Shown here in pieces: positions 37,881 to 47,370 of a stretch of DNA of 64,000 nt. The DNA comes from Candidatus Competibacter denitrificans Run_A_D11 (GTDB lineage Bacteria; Pseudomonadota; Gammaproteobacteria; Competibacterales; Competibacteraceae), in the NCBI RefSeq assembly GCF_001051235.1, contig NZ_CBTJ020000071.1:96478-160477 (forward strand). Direction: 5' to 3'. Both the position numbers and the translations under genes were made by a program. How positions within the stretch are numbered: position 1 is the stretch's first letter; each line of letters starts with the position of its first letter. The notes beneath the pieces are model-generated. The model was not told the origin of the DNA and ran no database searches. It was given only the letters and a program-made list of their open reading frames with translations.

Positions 37881-40529
37881 TTAGGCCTTTTCCAATGTCT
37901 TGAAAGCGATCTCGTAGACATCGGGCGACAATTGGGGAGAGGCTAGAATTCGTTCCAATTGGCCACGCATCTTGTCCTGACGTACTGTATCAAATCGGCG
38001 CCAGCGGCTTAGAGCCGTCATTAATCGCGCGGCGATTTGAGGATTGAGCACATTCAACGCCAAGACTTGATCGGCAAAGAAAGTATAGCCCTCCCCGTCC
38101 GCTGCATGAAAATGCAGTGGATTCGCCTGACAAAAGGCGCCGATCAGTGCTCGGACCTTATTGGGGTTGCGTAAGCTAAAGGCCTCGTGTGCCATCAAAT
38201 CTTTTACCGCCGCCAACGTTCCAGGTCGACTAGCAGTCGCCTGTAAACTCAACCATTTATCGACAACCAAGGCATCACCCTGCCAACGCTGATAAAAAGC
38301 AGCTAGCGCCTCGCCCCGCTCCGGGCCGGTCGAATCGGCCAGCGCAGTTAAGGCGCCGAACTGGTCGGTCATATTATCGGCGGCGCGGAACTGTTCAAGA
38401 CACAATGTCCGTGCGGCCGCATCATCAATCCGCATCAAATAGTCCAGGCACACGTTTTTCAAGGCCCGGCGAGCCATGGCAGCGACATCCAGCCGATAAG
38501 CGCCCCGGTCCTGATCGTGCAGGGTGCGGTAGGTCGTCAACAACGATTGGTGCAACCGCTCGGCCAGCACCCGCCGCATGAACGTGCGCGCGGCGTGGAT
38601 CGCTTCCACATCCACCACCGCCATCTGCTCCGCCAAATAGGCTTCGCCCGGTAAGGTCAAAGCCTGCGCCACCAAGGCTGGATCAGCGCCAGAATCCAAC
38701 ATCTGCCCAAAGGCAGCGCTGAAGGATTGTGGGAGCACCCAGGTACGATTTTGGTGGCGATCTTCGATCAAGGCCAACATCATGCGAATCGCTAAGGTCT
38801 GGCCAGCATCCCAACGATTGAAATCGTCGCTATCGTGGGCTAACCGGAACCGCAAATCCTCATCACTCTCAGCGATGACCAGCTTGACTGGCGCGGAGAA
38901 CCCGCGCAGCAGAGAGGGTATCGGTCGGACCGGCACGCCGACGAAGTGAAAAATGTGGGTCGGATCGCGCAGTTCCAAAACGCGAGTCGTAGCGCCCGGC
39001 ATGATTTCACCTGCCAGTTGCAGCGGTAAATCATGCCCATCAGCATCCAATAAACCGAGCGCCAGCGGGATATGAAAGGGTTTTTTGTCTGGCTGCTCCG
39101 GTGACGGACACGATTGGCACACCGTGAGGGTGTATTCGCCCAAAGCAGCATCGTAAGCATCGCTCACCCGCAATTCGGGGGTACCGGCTTGCGAGTACCA
39201 GTGTTGGAATTGGGCTAAATCCGCCTGATTGGCATCGGCCATCGCGGCGACAAAATCATCACAAGTTACCGCTTGCCCATCGTGGCGCTGGAAGTAAAGA
39301 TCCATACCGCGCCGGAAGCCTTCCCGGCCCAGCAGCGTCTGGAGCATCCGCACCACCTCGGCGCCTTTGTTGTATACAGTGACGGTATAGAAATTATTGA
39401 TTTCGATGTAAGAATCTGGGCGCACCGGATGCGCCATCGGCCCGGCGTCCTGCGGGAACTGGCTAGCACGCAAGATCCTGACATCTTCGATCCGCTCGAC
39501 GCCACGCGAACCGAGATCGGCGGAAAACTCCTGGTCGCGGAACACGGTCAGCCCTTCCTTGAGGCTGAGTTGGAACCAATCGCGGCAGGTCACCCGGTTA
39601 CCGGTCCAATTATGGAAATACTCGTGGCCGATGACGGCCAAAATACCTTGGTAATCAGCATCGGTAGCCGTTTCCGGCTTGGCGAGGACATACTTGGTAT
39701 TAAAGATATTGAGGCCCTTGTTCTCCATCGCCCCCATATTGAAATCACCGACCGCGACGATCTGATATAAATCAAGATCGTATTCCAGGCCGAAACGCTG
39801 CTCGTCCCAGCGCAGTGCCTGCTTCAACGCCGCCATCGCATGACCGCATTGATCCAGATGCTGAGACTCGGCGTAAATTTTCAGATCGATTTTTCGCCTG
39901 GAACGGGTAATAAAAACATCCTCAAGCACACCCAATTGGCCAGCGACCAAGGCAAACAGATAGCAAGGCTTGGGAAACGGATCATGCCAGGTCGCCCAAT
40001 GGCGGCCATCCTCCCATTCGCCGCCACTCACACGATTTCCGTTGGAGAGCAGTACCGGATAACGGGTCCGTTCTGCGATCAGCGTCGTGGTAAAAACGCT
40101 CATCACATCCGGGCGATCCAGGAAATAGGTGATTTTGCGAAACCCCTCCGCCTCACATTGGGTGCAAAAAAGACCGCTGGAGCGGTACAAGCCTTCTAGG
40201 GTCGTATTGTCTTGCGGCCGAATTCGCACGAGCGTGGCGATCTCACAAGACTGCGGCAGATCAAGTAAGGTCAGCCCCTGCTCATCCAGCCGATACTGAT
40301 CCGGCGACAGCGTTGCCCCATCCACAGTCAACATGAGCAATTCAAGCCCTTGTCCATTGAGCAGCAACGGCGTGCTCGGTCGCATGGCCGCAGCCCGAAC
40401 CACCCGCAGCCGTGCATGAACGAGGGTAAATTCCTCAGCCAGCTCGAAGCGCAAATCGACCACCGGAATGCTATAGGCGGGCGGCGTGTAGTCTTTCCGA
40501 TAGGTAGTCTTTGGCGTTTTGGGCAGCAT
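37881..40529 (-). CDS. pepN: Aminopeptidase N (M1 family)
   Basis: Broad-specificity zinc aminopeptidase of the cytoplasm, 882 residues (E. coli 870). The exopeptidase motif GAMENKGLNIFNTKYVLA is followed by the zinc motif VIGHEYFHNWTGNRVTCRDWF and the downstream Glu in LKEGLTVFRDQEF, all intact. The C-terminal DUF3458 and ARM-like regions are present. It is a single-gene unit upstream of the phasin, with 132 bp between. Confidence 0.96.
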   Translation of the reverse strand: MLPKTPKTTYRKDYTPPAYSIPVVDLRFELAEEFTLVHARLRVVRAAAMRPSTPLLLNGQGLELLMLTVDGATLSPDQYRLDEQGLTLLDLPQSCEIATLVRIRPQDNTTLEGLYRSSGLFCTQCEAEGFRKITYFLDRPDVMSVFTTTLIAERTRYPVLLSNGNRVSGGEWEDGRHWATWHDPFPKPCYLFALVAGQLGVLEDVFITRSRRKIDLKIYAESQHLDQCGHAMAALKQALRWDEQRFGLEYDLDLYQIVAVGDFNMGAMENKGLNIFNTKYVLAKPETATDADYQGILAVIGHEYFHNWTGNRVTCRDWFQLSLKEGLTVFRDQEFSADLGSRGVERIEDVRILRASQFPQDAGPMAHPVRPDSYIEINNFYTVTVYNKGAEVVRMLQTLLGREGFRRGMDLYFQRHDGQAVTCDDFVAAMADANQADLAQFQHWYSQAGTPELRVSDAYDAALGEYTLTVCQSCPSPEQPDKKPFHIPLALGLLDADGHDLPLQLAGEIMPGATTRVLELRDPTHIFHFVGVPVRPIPSLLRGFSAPVKLVIAESDEDLRFRLAHDSDDFNRWDAGQTLAIRMMLALIEDRHQNRTWVLPQSFSAAFGQMLDSGADPALVAQALTLPGEAYLAEQMAVVDVEAIHAARTFMRRVLAERLHQSLLTTYRTLHDQDRGAYRLDVAAMARRALKNVCLDYLMRIDDAAARTLCLEQFRAADNMTDQFGALTALADSTGPERGEALAAFYQRWQGDALVVDKWLSLQATASRPGTLAAVKDLMAHEAFSLRNPNKVRALIGAFCQANPLHFHAADGEGYTFFADQVLALNVLNPQIAARLMTALSRWRRFDTVRQDKMRGQLERILASPQLSPDVYEIAFKTLEKA

Positions 40530-40606
40530 TGCGTATAGTTTCTTGAGCGAATGATCCGCGATACCTCTGCGGGCGACGATATCTATTGGCGGTTGGGGTG
40601 GCCTTT

Positions 40607-40921
40607 ATGCTGTTAAGTAATCTCGAAACGGTGCCCGGTCGGCAGATCAAGGAGCATCTGGGCATCGTGCAAGGGAGCACCGTGCGCAGTAAACATGTGG
40701 GCAGCGACATCATGGCCGGCCTGAAAAATGTCGTGGGCGGCGAACTGAAAGCCTATACGGCCCTGCTGACCGAAGCCCGCCAGCAGGCCACCGACCGCAT
40801 GGTGGTGCAAGCGCAAGAGATCGGCGCCAACGCAGTCCTGAATATCCGTTATACCACCACCTCGGTCACTATGGGAGCCGCTGAAATCCTCGCTTACGGC
40901 ACCGCCGTTATCCTGGAATAA
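40607..40921 (+). CDS. YbjQ/UPF0145 family protein
   Basis: Protein of 104 residues; function unproven (structural homologues form pentamers with a heavy-metal-binding-like fold). The family core is visible: a hydrophobic strand, GSDIMAGLKNVVGGELKAYT, ARQQATDRMVVQAQEIGANAVLNIRY and EILAYGTAV. I start at the ATG at 40607 (MLLSNLETVPGRQI), which fits the usual length; the in-frame GTG 7 codons earlier is not needed. It is followed 9 bp later by a second YbjQ-domain gene. Confidence 0.85.
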   Translation: MLLSNLETVPGRQIKEHLGIVQGSTVRSKHVGSDIMAGLKNVVGGELKAYTALLTEARQQATDRMVVQAQEIGANAVLNIRYTTTSVTMGAAEILAYGTAVILE

Positions 40922-40930
40922 GCGCCCACG

Positions 40931-41992
40931 ATGGAATTCCTGCTCAAGCTGGGCCTTTTCCTGGTCCTGATTGCGGTCGGCTATTGGCGCGGACGCCGCA
41001 ATGAACGGGCGCACCTGCGCTTGCTGGATAATGAGGAAGACGCCGTTACCGATGTGCTGATCTTCGCCACCCGCTATCCCCCCGTATCCGAGCACCCGTT
41101 GGACCCCATACTCGTCAGCGGCAGCGCCGTCATTGGCTCGGATTATTTCCGGCTCTTTCTCGCCGGCTTACGAAAAATCGTCGGGGGCAATTATAGCGCC
41201 TACGAACAGCTCATGGAGCGCGGTCGCCGTCACGCCATCGTGCGCCTCAAGCAAGAGGCCAAAGCACGCGGCGCGACGATGGTATTTAATGTACGCATCA
41301 TCACCAGCCGCATTTCCAATAGTCGCGGTGGCGAAGCCACTCAAGTCGAAGTGCTCGCTTATGGCACCGCTCTCGTGCCAGCACATGGCACCGTAACCGA
41401 CAGCCCGCTCCACTATGTGCCTGGCCCGGAGTTGCCGGTTATCGAACCTCAGCAGGCGTTCAAGCACCGGTTTTCCCGTTATTGGCTCATCGCCTGGTTT
41501 GCTATCGTGCTGTATGTGTTCTTTGAGGCCGTCAGCGACCGCTACCTGTCACCGCAATGGCGCTATGCTGTCGGGGCGCCTTGGGAAATCTTTTGGGCAC
41601 TGTCCGTCGTGGCAGCGGGTTTGCTCTGTTGGCGCGCGATACGGGCTAAGACCGTGGCCAGTACCTATATCGTCATGACCGTCCTCACGATCCCAGTCCT
41701 CGTCTTGGCATTGTATTTCGGCGTCTTACGGCTCAATGCGTTGTTAAGCGATGGCCCGCAACACGTCCGTTATATCGTACAAAAAGGTGGCGCGCTCAAA
41801 CCGTTGGACCCCACCATGCCGCCTCTCCGGCTGGAGTATTACTCCCGCACCAGCACCAAGGAATACTGGAGCCAGTTACCACCCGGCAAAGAGGTCAAAA
41901 TCACCCTGCTACGGGGTGTTTTCGGCATTTATCAGTACGATCTCGGACCGCTTGCCGCCCATTATGAAGCGTTTTATCGTTCCGAGCGGTAA
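40931..41992 (+). CDS. Membrane protein with YbjQ domain and C-terminal multi-pass region
   Basis: Protein of 353 residues. An N-terminal anchor (MEFLLKLGLFLVLIAVGYW) leads to a YbjQ-like domain (residues ~40-150: GSDYFRLFLAGLRKIVGGNYS, ARGATMVFNVRI, EVLAYGTALVP). A three- or four-helix membrane bundle follows at about 185-270, then a soluble tail ending YRSER. It is a paralogue of the gene just upstream. It converges with the M48 protease gene and overlaps its end by 19 bp. Role unknown; the arrangement suggests a membrane complex. Confidence 0.78.
   Translation: MEFLLKLGLFLVLIAVGYWRGRRNERAHLRLLDNEEDAVTDVLIFATRYPPVSEHPLDPILVSGSAVIGSDYFRLFLAGLRKIVGGNYSAYEQLMERGRRHAIVRLKQEAKARGATMVFNVRIITSRISNSRGGEATQVEVLAYGTALVPAHGTVTDSPLHYVPGPELPVIEPQQAFKHRFSRYWLIAWFAIVLYVFFEAVSDRYLSPQWRYAVGAPWEIFWALSVVAAGLLCWRAIRAKTVASTYIVMTVLTIPVLVLALYFGVLRLNALLSDGPQHVRYIVQKGGALKPLDPTMPPLRLEYYSRTSTKEYWSQLPPGKEVKITLLRGVFGIYQYDLGPLAAHYEAFYRSER
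41974..41992. repeat. 19-bp near-palindrome shared by two convergent stop regions
   Basis: The sequence TTATCGTTCCGAGCGGTAA holds the last five sense codons plus stop of the plus-strand gene, and its reverse complement holds the last five codons plus stop of the minus-strand gene. Both proteins therefore end YRSER. In plus-strand RNA it pairs fully if two G-U pairs are allowed. Confidence 0.95.
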
Positions 41993-42852
41993 TTTTGGGC
42001 GCTTAGCTTCAACGGCGGGGTGAGTGGGGTCAGCGGCCTGGGCTGCTGGCCTACCCGGTCAAGTTCGCGCGCGTGCTGCGCTCTTTCCGCCGGCAAGGGA
42101 TGACTCTGAGTCCAGGCCAGCGCCGAGGTGCGTTGCAGGCGATTAAATAGATCGAATACCGACACCACCCCCGCAGTGCCGCCATAAAGCCGCTGGCTGG
42201 CCAGGATCGCCGTTTCATCAGCCTCGCGCTCGGCATCCCGGCTGTACGCCAATTGTTCTAATTGCCGCAAATCGCCAAGCAGCCACTGATTCAGACTCGC
42301 GCTGCGAATACCCAGCAAGCCGATCACCACAGCCGTCGTCACACCTCGGCTCAGATGTTGTACGACATGGCGATGAAGGACATGGCCGATTTCATGGGCC
42401 AGTATGGCATCCAGCTCTTCCTCATAGCGTAATTTATCCAGCAGCCCGCCAAACAGGAGGATATGGCCGCCAATCGTGGTCACGGCATTGGCCGTATCAC
42501 TTTCCAGATAATGCGGGGTGATGGTGAGATCAGGCGGCGCTTGCAGAACTCGCAGGATCTTTTGACTGCGCCGCTGAAGGTCCGCGTTCACCGCGCGGCG
42601 CCGTTCAACATCCCGTGGGACGCGACTCGCCTCAGCCTCCACCAGAGCGTTAAAGGACAGGCTGTCTGCTAAGCTGACTTCGAGCGCGAAAGGCAGCTTG
42701 GGCGCAAGCCAGGCCGTCAAACGATCAATCGTTACCACGCTGATCACAACCAGCAAGCCCACGATTACCAAGAGACGAAATAGCTCACGATTCTCGCCAC
42801 GCCCCGCTTGTTCGGGTTGCGGGCGAGGTGCGCGTGGATTGCGATAGAGCAT
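41974..42852 (-). CDS. Membrane-anchored M48 family zinc metalloprotease
   Basis: Protein of 292 residues with a single membrane segment near residues 24-46 (LFRLLVIVGLLVVISVVTI). The peptidase motif HEIGHVLHRHVVQHLSRG with the downstream READETAI helix is the M48 signature (zinc-binding His pair and third ligand Glu), as in Loi/HtpX relatives. The ATG at 42852 has an AAGGAG site; an in-frame ATG ten codons earlier is less likely. It converges with two YbjQ-domain genes, and a link in envelope quality control is possible but unproven. Confidence 0.86.
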   Translation of the reverse strand: MLYRNPRAPRPQPEQAGRGENRELFRLLVIVGLLVVISVVTIDRLTAWLAPKLPFALEVSLADSLSFNALVEAEASRVPRDVERRRAVNADLQRRSQKILRVLQAPPDLTITPHYLESDTANAVTTIGGHILLFGGLLDKLRYEEELDAILAHEIGHVLHRHVVQHLSRGVTTAVVIGLLGIRSASLNQWLLGDLRQLEQLAYSRDAEREADETAILASQRLYGGTAGVVSVFDLFNRLQRTSALAWTQSHPLPAERAQHARELDRVGQQPRPLTPLTPPLKLSAQNYRSER

Positions 42853-42962
42853 CTTTGCTGACTCCTTCAACCACCACACCATACCGCAAAATTTTTCAGA
42901 AGCGGCCCAAAAGACCGCACCGAGACTTGCTCAGCTTGCGCGCCAGAGACGGAAGGAGTTCA

Positions 42963-43232
42963 ATGGCACACCGCTCAACCGAAGAGATTCGCACCATGAT
43001 GTACATTGCTGGAACCATTGCCGATGTGATCGACAACGGTGATACCGCGACCCTGGTACTGGACGCCGGCCACCATCGACATCAGCTACAGGCCGATTCA
43101 CGCTTGTTGGCCGACGGTCTTACCGCGCTGTTCGGCACCGATTGGATCGGCAAAGCCATCGCCGTCCAATGCGAAGGGGCGACGTTGACCAGTATCGAGA
43201 TACCGGGTGCGCCCCCCAACTATGCGATCTGA
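42963..43232 (+). CDS. Small conserved-looking protein of unknown function
   Basis: Protein of 89 residues; not recognised. It begins at an ATG with a strong GGAAGGAG ribosome-binding site. It is soluble and beta-rich in appearance (YIAGTIADVIDNGDTATLVLD), ends in a glycine/proline tail and has no Cys or membrane segment. It lies divergent from the M48 gene and 56 bp from the 3' end of dnaJ. A promoter in the 110-bp gap could serve both divergent genes. Confidence 0.55.
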   Translation: MAHRSTEEIRTMMYIAGTIADVIDNGDTATLVLDAGHHRHQLQADSRLLADGLTALFGTDWIGKAIAVQCEGATLTSIEIPGAPPNYAI

Positions 43233-43288
43233 TGAAGCGTTTTCAAACAGAATCGCCCGATCCAAGCCACTGCCAGCAAGTAAGCCTT

Positions 43289-44413
43289 TTAGAACTTCAT
43301 TTCTTCAAAAAACTTTTTGACGCCATCCAGCCAGCTTCCTTCCTGGGGGGTGTGGCGCTTGCCGCCAGCCGCCATGGTATCGGCGAATTGCTGCAACAGA
43401 TCCTTTTGTTCCTTGGTCAGATTGACCGGCGTTTCAATGTTAATGCGACAGAGTAAATCACCGGTCGGCCCACCGCGCACCGGCTTTACACCTTTACCGC
43501 GAATCCGCAGAACCCTACCGGTCTGAGTCTCAGCCGGAATCTTTAGGCTGACCCGCCCATCCAGAGTCGGCACTTCCAGTTCACCGCCCAAAGCCGCCGC
43601 TGTGAAACTGATCGGGACCTGGCAATACAGATCGCTTTCCTCGCGGCTAAAAATCGGATGGGGTTTCACTTGGATTTGCACGTAAAGATCGCCTGGCGGA
43701 CCACTCTGTTCGCCATGCTCACCCTCGCCCGCCAACCGAATCCGGTCGCCGTTGTCCACGCCAGCCGGCACCTTGACCGATAGGGTTTTCTGTTCCTCCA
43801 CGCGCCCGCTGCCTCGGCACGTCTCGCAAGGTTCCGGGATGATAGTGCCTCGGCCCTGGCAGCGCGGACAGGTTTGCTGGATTGAGAAAAAACCCTGCTG
43901 CATCCGCACCTGGCCGACCCCACGACAGGTAGGGCATGTCGTGGGCTTGGTGCCGGGCTTGGCGCCACTGCCAGCACAACCGGCACAGCTAACCAAGGTA
44001 GGAATACGAATCTTGGCGGTGGTGCCAAAGACGGCTTCTTCCAAGGTCAGATCCAGGGTGTAGCGCAAATCGGAGCCTCGGTAGCCCTGGCCACCGCCAC
44101 CCCGCCCGCCGCCAAAAATATCTCGAAACACGCCGCCGAAAAGATCCCCCAAATCGGCGGAACCGCCATAACCGCCTCCGGCGGAGTTATCCACGCCAGC
44201 ATGGCCGAACTGGTCGTAAGCGGCTCGCTTGCGCGCATCAGCCAAGATCTCATAAGCCTCCTTGGCTTCTTTGAAATTATCCTCGGCTACCTGATCGCCC
44301 GGATTGCGATCCGGGTGATATTTCATTGCCAACCGCCGATAGGCTTGTCGAATATCGGCTTCACTGGCGTTACGAGCCACATTAAGAATTTCGTAATAAT
44401 CGCGCTTGGACAT
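43289..44413 (-). CDS. dnaJ: Chaperone DnaJ (type I Hsp40)
   Basis: Co-chaperone stimulating DnaK ATPase. The 374-residue protein has the J domain with YHPDRNPG, a Gly-rich linker ([21 protein letters not shown]), four zinc-finger CxxCxGxG repeats ([32 protein letters not shown]) and the C-terminal substrate domain. It is the last gene of the heat-shock cluster and is separated from dnaK by a strong hairpin. Confidence 0.97.
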   Translation of the reverse strand: MSKRDYYEILNVARNASEADIRQAYRRLAMKYHPDRNPGDQVAEDNFKEAKEAYEILADARKRAAYDQFGHAGVDNSAGGGYGGSADLGDLFGGVFRDIFGGGRGGGGQGYRGSDLRYTLDLTLEEAVFGTTAKIRIPTLVSCAGCAGSGAKPGTKPTTCPTCRGVGQVRMQQGFFSIQQTCPRCQGRGTIIPEPCETCRGSGRVEEQKTLSVKVPAGVDNGDRIRLAGEGEHGEQSGPPGDLYVQIQVKPHPIFSREESDLYCQVPISFTAAALGGELEVPTLDGRVSLKIPAETQTGRVLRIRGKGVKPVRGGPTGDLLCRINIETPVNLTKEQKDLLQQFADTMAAGGKRHTPQEGSWLDGVKKFFEEMKF

Positions 44414-44465
44414 AATCTTCCGCTGCGGATGTCGATAAAAAAGCGGGCCTGGTTAAAAACCAAAA

Positions 44466-44493
44466 ATCCGGGAGCGCTTTCGCCCTCCCGGAT
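44466..44493 (-). terminator. Terminator-like hairpin between dnaK and dnaJ
   Basis: On the minus strand ATCCGGGAG and CTCCCGGAT form a 9-bp stem with an inner GC/GAAA loop, followed by TTTTTGGTTTTT, 25 nt past the dnaK stop. It should reduce or separate dnaJ transcription from dnaK. It may also act as a processing site. Confidence 0.8.
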
Positions 44494-44517
44494 AAAGAGT
44501 TTAACGGTTCGAGGCGC

Positions 44518-46449
44518 TTACTTCTTAACTTCCTCGAACTCGGCATCCACTACACCATCATCGGCCGGCTTGTGGCCGCCGCTTGGACCCTGGGGACCAC
44601 CAGGCCCCCCTTCTGGCCCGCCAGACTGCGCATACAGCCGCTCTGCCATCTTGCCGGACAGTTCGCCCAGGGTCCGGGTCTTGGCTTCGATAGCGCTCTT
44701 GTTGTCGGTCTTGGCGGTGGTGCGTAAATCGCTGATCGCCGCTTCGATAGCCGACCGTTCGCTACCTTCTACTTTGTCGCCCAGATCCCGCAAGGTCTTC
44801 TCGGCGCTGTGAATCAGATTTTCGGCCTGATTGCGCGCATTCACCAGCTCGTGGAACTTCTTGTCTTCCTCGGCGTGGGCCTCGGCATCGCCGACCATCC
44901 GCTTGATCTCCGCCTCGGACAAACCGGACGAGGCCTTGATCACAATGCGGTTTTCCTTGCCGGTTGCCTTGTCCTTGGCCGACACATGCAGGATGCCATT
45001 GGCGTCGATATCGAAGGTCACTTCGATCTGCGGCACGCCGCGCGGTGCCGACGGAATATCGGTCAAGTCGAACTTGCCCAGCGACTTGTTGGCCGAGGCC
45101 ATCTCGCGCTCGCCCTGCAACACATGCACCGTCACCGCCGTCTGGTTATCGTCGGCGGTCGAGAACACCTGATTGGCCTTGGTCGGGATGGTGGTATTCT
45201 TCTCGATCAGCTTGGTCATCACCCCGCCCAGGGTCTCGATCCCTAACGACAGCGGGGTCACGTCCAGCAGCAGCACGTCTTTCACCTGACCGCCCAGCAC
45301 GCCACCCTGAATCGCCGCACCCACCGCGACCGCCTCATCCGGGTTCACATCCTTGCGCGGCTCCTTGCCGAAGAACTCGCGTACTTTCTCCTGCACCTTC
45401 GGCATCCGGGTCTGACCGCCGACCAGCAGCACATCATCAATCTGGCCGATGCCCAGGTTGGCATCTTTTAACGCGGTACGGCAGGGCGCGATGGTCTTGT
45501 CGATCAAATCCTCGACCAGCGATTCCAGCTTGGCGCGAGTCAGTTTCAGATTCAGATGCTTCGGGCCACTGGCATCCGCTGTGATGTACGGCAGATTGAT
45601 TTCGCTCTGCTGACTGGATGACAGCTCAATCTTGGCCTTCTCGGCGGCTTCCTTCAGCCGTTGCAGCGCCAGTGGATCGTTGGCCAGATTGATGCCCGAC
45701 TCCTTCTGGAACTGCTCGATCAGGTAGTCGATGATCCGCTTGTCGAAATCCTCGCCGCCCAGGAAAGTATCGCCATTGGTCGAGAGCACTTCAAACTGCT
45801 TCTCGCCATCGACCTCGGCGATTTCGATGATGGAAATGTCGAACGTACCGCCGCCCAGGTCGTAGACCGCGATCTTGCGATCCTTGGTCGAAGACTTGTC
45901 CATACCGAAGGCCAGCGCCGCCGCCGTCGGCTCGTTGATGATGCGCTTGACTTCCAGACCGGCGATGCGGCCAGCGTCCTTGGTGGCCTGGCGCTGGCTG
46001 TCGTTGAAGTAGGCCGGCACCGTGATCACCGCCTCGGTGACCGGATGACCGAGATAATCCTCGGCCGTCTTCTTCATCTTCATCAGCACCCGCGCCGAAA
46101 TCTCCGGCGGCGCCATCTTCTTGCCGCGCGCCTCGACCCAGGCATCGCCGTTGTCGTTCTTGACGATTTTGTACGGCACGAGGTCGTTGTCTTTCTGCAC
46201 TTCCGGCTCATTAAATCGCCGACCGATCAAGCGCTTGACCGCGAACAGGGTATTCTGCGGATTGGTAACCGCCTGCCGCTTGGCAGGCTGGCCGACGGTG
46301 ATTTCGCCGTCTTCCATAAAGGCGACCACCGAGGGCGTGGTCCGGTCGCCTTCACTGTTTTCAATGACGCGGGGCTTGCCGCCCTCCATGACCGCCACGC
46401 AGGAATTGGTCGTACCCAGGTCGATACCGATAATATTGCTCATTGCCAC
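44518..46449 (-). CDS. dnaK: Chaperone DnaK (Hsp70)
   Basis: ATP-dependent chaperone, 643 residues. The N-terminal [36 protein letters not shown] and [11 protein letters not shown] actin-fold motifs and the substrate-binding region ([16 protein letters not shown]) are intact, and the C-terminus ends EFEEVKK as in E. coli (EEVKDKK). A heat-shock promoter-like element lies in the 102-bp gap to grpE. The start is preceded by AGGAGAG. Confidence 0.98.
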   Translation of the reverse strand: MAMSNIIGIDLGTTNSCVAVMEGGKPRVIENSEGDRTTPSVVAFMEDGEITVGQPAKRQAVTNPQNTLFAVKRLIGRRFNEPEVQKDNDLVPYKIVKNDNGDAWVEARGKKMAPPEISARVLMKMKKTAEDYLGHPVTEAVITVPAYFNDSQRQATKDAGRIAGLEVKRIINEPTAAALAFGMDKSSTKDRKIAVYDLGGGTFDISIIEIAEVDGEKQFEVLSTNGDTFLGGEDFDKRIIDYLIEQFQKESGINLANDPLALQRLKEAAEKAKIELSSSQQSEINLPYITADASGPKHLNLKLTRAKLESLVEDLIDKTIAPCRTALKDANLGIGQIDDVLLVGGQTRMPKVQEKVREFFGKEPRKDVNPDEAVAVGAAIQGGVLGGQVKDVLLLDVTPLSLGIETLGGVMTKLIEKNTTIPTKANQVFSTADDNQTAVTVHVLQGEREMASANKSLGKFDLTDIPSAPRGVPQIEVTFDIDANGILHVSAKDKATGKENRIVIKASSGLSEAEIKRMVGDAEAHAEEDKKFHELVNARNQAENLIHSAEKTLRDLGDKVEGSERSAIEAAISDLRTTAKTDNKSAIEAKTRTLGELSGKMAERLYAQSGGPEGGPGGPQGPSGGHKPADDGVVDAEFEEVKK

Positions 46450-46498
46450 GCTCTCCTAAAACTCAGGGAATTCATTTGCACAGGTTGCCTGCCAGCCG

Positions 46499-46527
46499 AT
46501 GTGGGGGCAACGGAGTAAATTTTCAAT
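46499..46527 (-). promoter_or_regulatory. Sigma-32-type promoter candidate upstream of dnaK
   Basis: On the minus strand ATTGAAA (46527-46521), a 14-bp spacer, then CCCCACAT (46506-46499) match the heat-shock consensus CTTGAAA / CCCCATNT. It lies about 50 bp upstream of the dnaK ATG. Confidence 0.65.
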
Positions 46528-46551
46528 GCTGACGGCGCACACCCGTGGCCT

Positions 46552-47175
46552 TTAGGTCTTGGGGAGCGCCTGGGCCACCAGCACCTTGGCCGGGCGGATC
46601 AGCCGATCATTCAGGGTATAGCCCTTCTGGATCACCTGCACCACGCTATTGGGTTCGGCTTGCGCGGTCGGCACCATCGCCATCGCCTCGTGCTCGGCCG
46701 GATTGAATTTCGCGCCGACCGGATTCACTTCACGGGCGCCGAACTTGTCCATCGCCGCCGCCAATTGCTTGAGCGTCAACTCGACCCCTTCGCGCAATTT
46801 AACGATATCCACGCTGTCATGGGCCGCCGCCAGCCCCATTTCCAGGCTGTCGCGCACCGGCAGCAGTTCGCCGAAGAAACGCTCCAAAGCAAACTTATGC
46901 GCATTTTGCACATCGCGCTCAGTGCGCTTGCGGAGGTTTTCCATCTCCGCATGAGCGCTCAGATATAGTTTCCAGTGCTCGTCGGCTTTGGCGAGCGCCT
47001 GATCCAGGTCGCGTTGCAGCGTGTCAAGTTCCTCTCGGCTGGCCACAGCGTCGGCTTCCACATCATCAAGGGCAGCGGCCGGGTTAGGCGCGGGCTGAGG
47101 TGGGGAGGCGGCTGCATTGGCTGCCACACTCCCCGGGCCAACACCGGGATAAGGGGTAGGTTCGGTTGGATTCAT
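46552..47175 (-). CDS. grpE: Nucleotide exchange factor GrpE
   Basis: Releases ADP from DnaK. An in-frame start at 47187 exists, but the ATG at 47175 has GGAGAAG before it and gives 207 residues (E. coli 197). The N-terminal Pro/Ala-rich and charged region precedes the long coiled coil, with the conserved YLSAHAEMENLRKRTERDV and the C-terminal beta domain marked by FNPAEHEAMAMVP and GYTLNDRLIRPAKVLV. It lies between hrcA and dnaK on the same strand. Confidence 0.95.
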   Translation of the reverse strand: MNPTEPTPYPGVGPGSVAANAAASPPQPAPNPAAALDDVEADAVASREELDTLQRDLDQALAKADEHWKLYLSAHAEMENLRKRTERDVQNAHKFALERFFGELLPVRDSLEMGLAAAHDSVDIVKLREGVELTLKQLAAAMDKFGAREVNPVGAKFNPAEHEAMAMVPTAQAEPNSVVQVIQKGYTLNDRLIRPAKVLVAQALPKT

Positions 47176-47237
47176 CGTCTTCTCCATGCCAAATCGAATC
47201 GGTCGGGGCAGCCGTTGCCACCCCTGATAGCGGAGAA

Positions 47238-47264
47238 GTGGGGATGTGAGGATGGAAATTCAAG
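47238..47264 (-). promoter_or_regulatory. Sigma-32-type promoter candidate upstream of grpE
   Basis: Minus strand CTTGAAT (47264-47258), a 14-bp spacer and CCCCAC (47243-47238). The -35 matches six of seven bases of CTTGAAA and the -10 fits CCCCAT-type boxes. It is about 65 bp upstream of the grpE ATG, and the spacer is the same length as for the dnaK copy. Confidence 0.72.
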
Positions 47265-47370
47265 GGTTCTGACCACAGCTAATCAGCCAATGATCATGGA
47301 TTGGGATTAAACGCTCGTCAGGCGATTGCAGAAGGAATGGTCGGCGGAACAGGAAGTGCTGATGCCTGTT

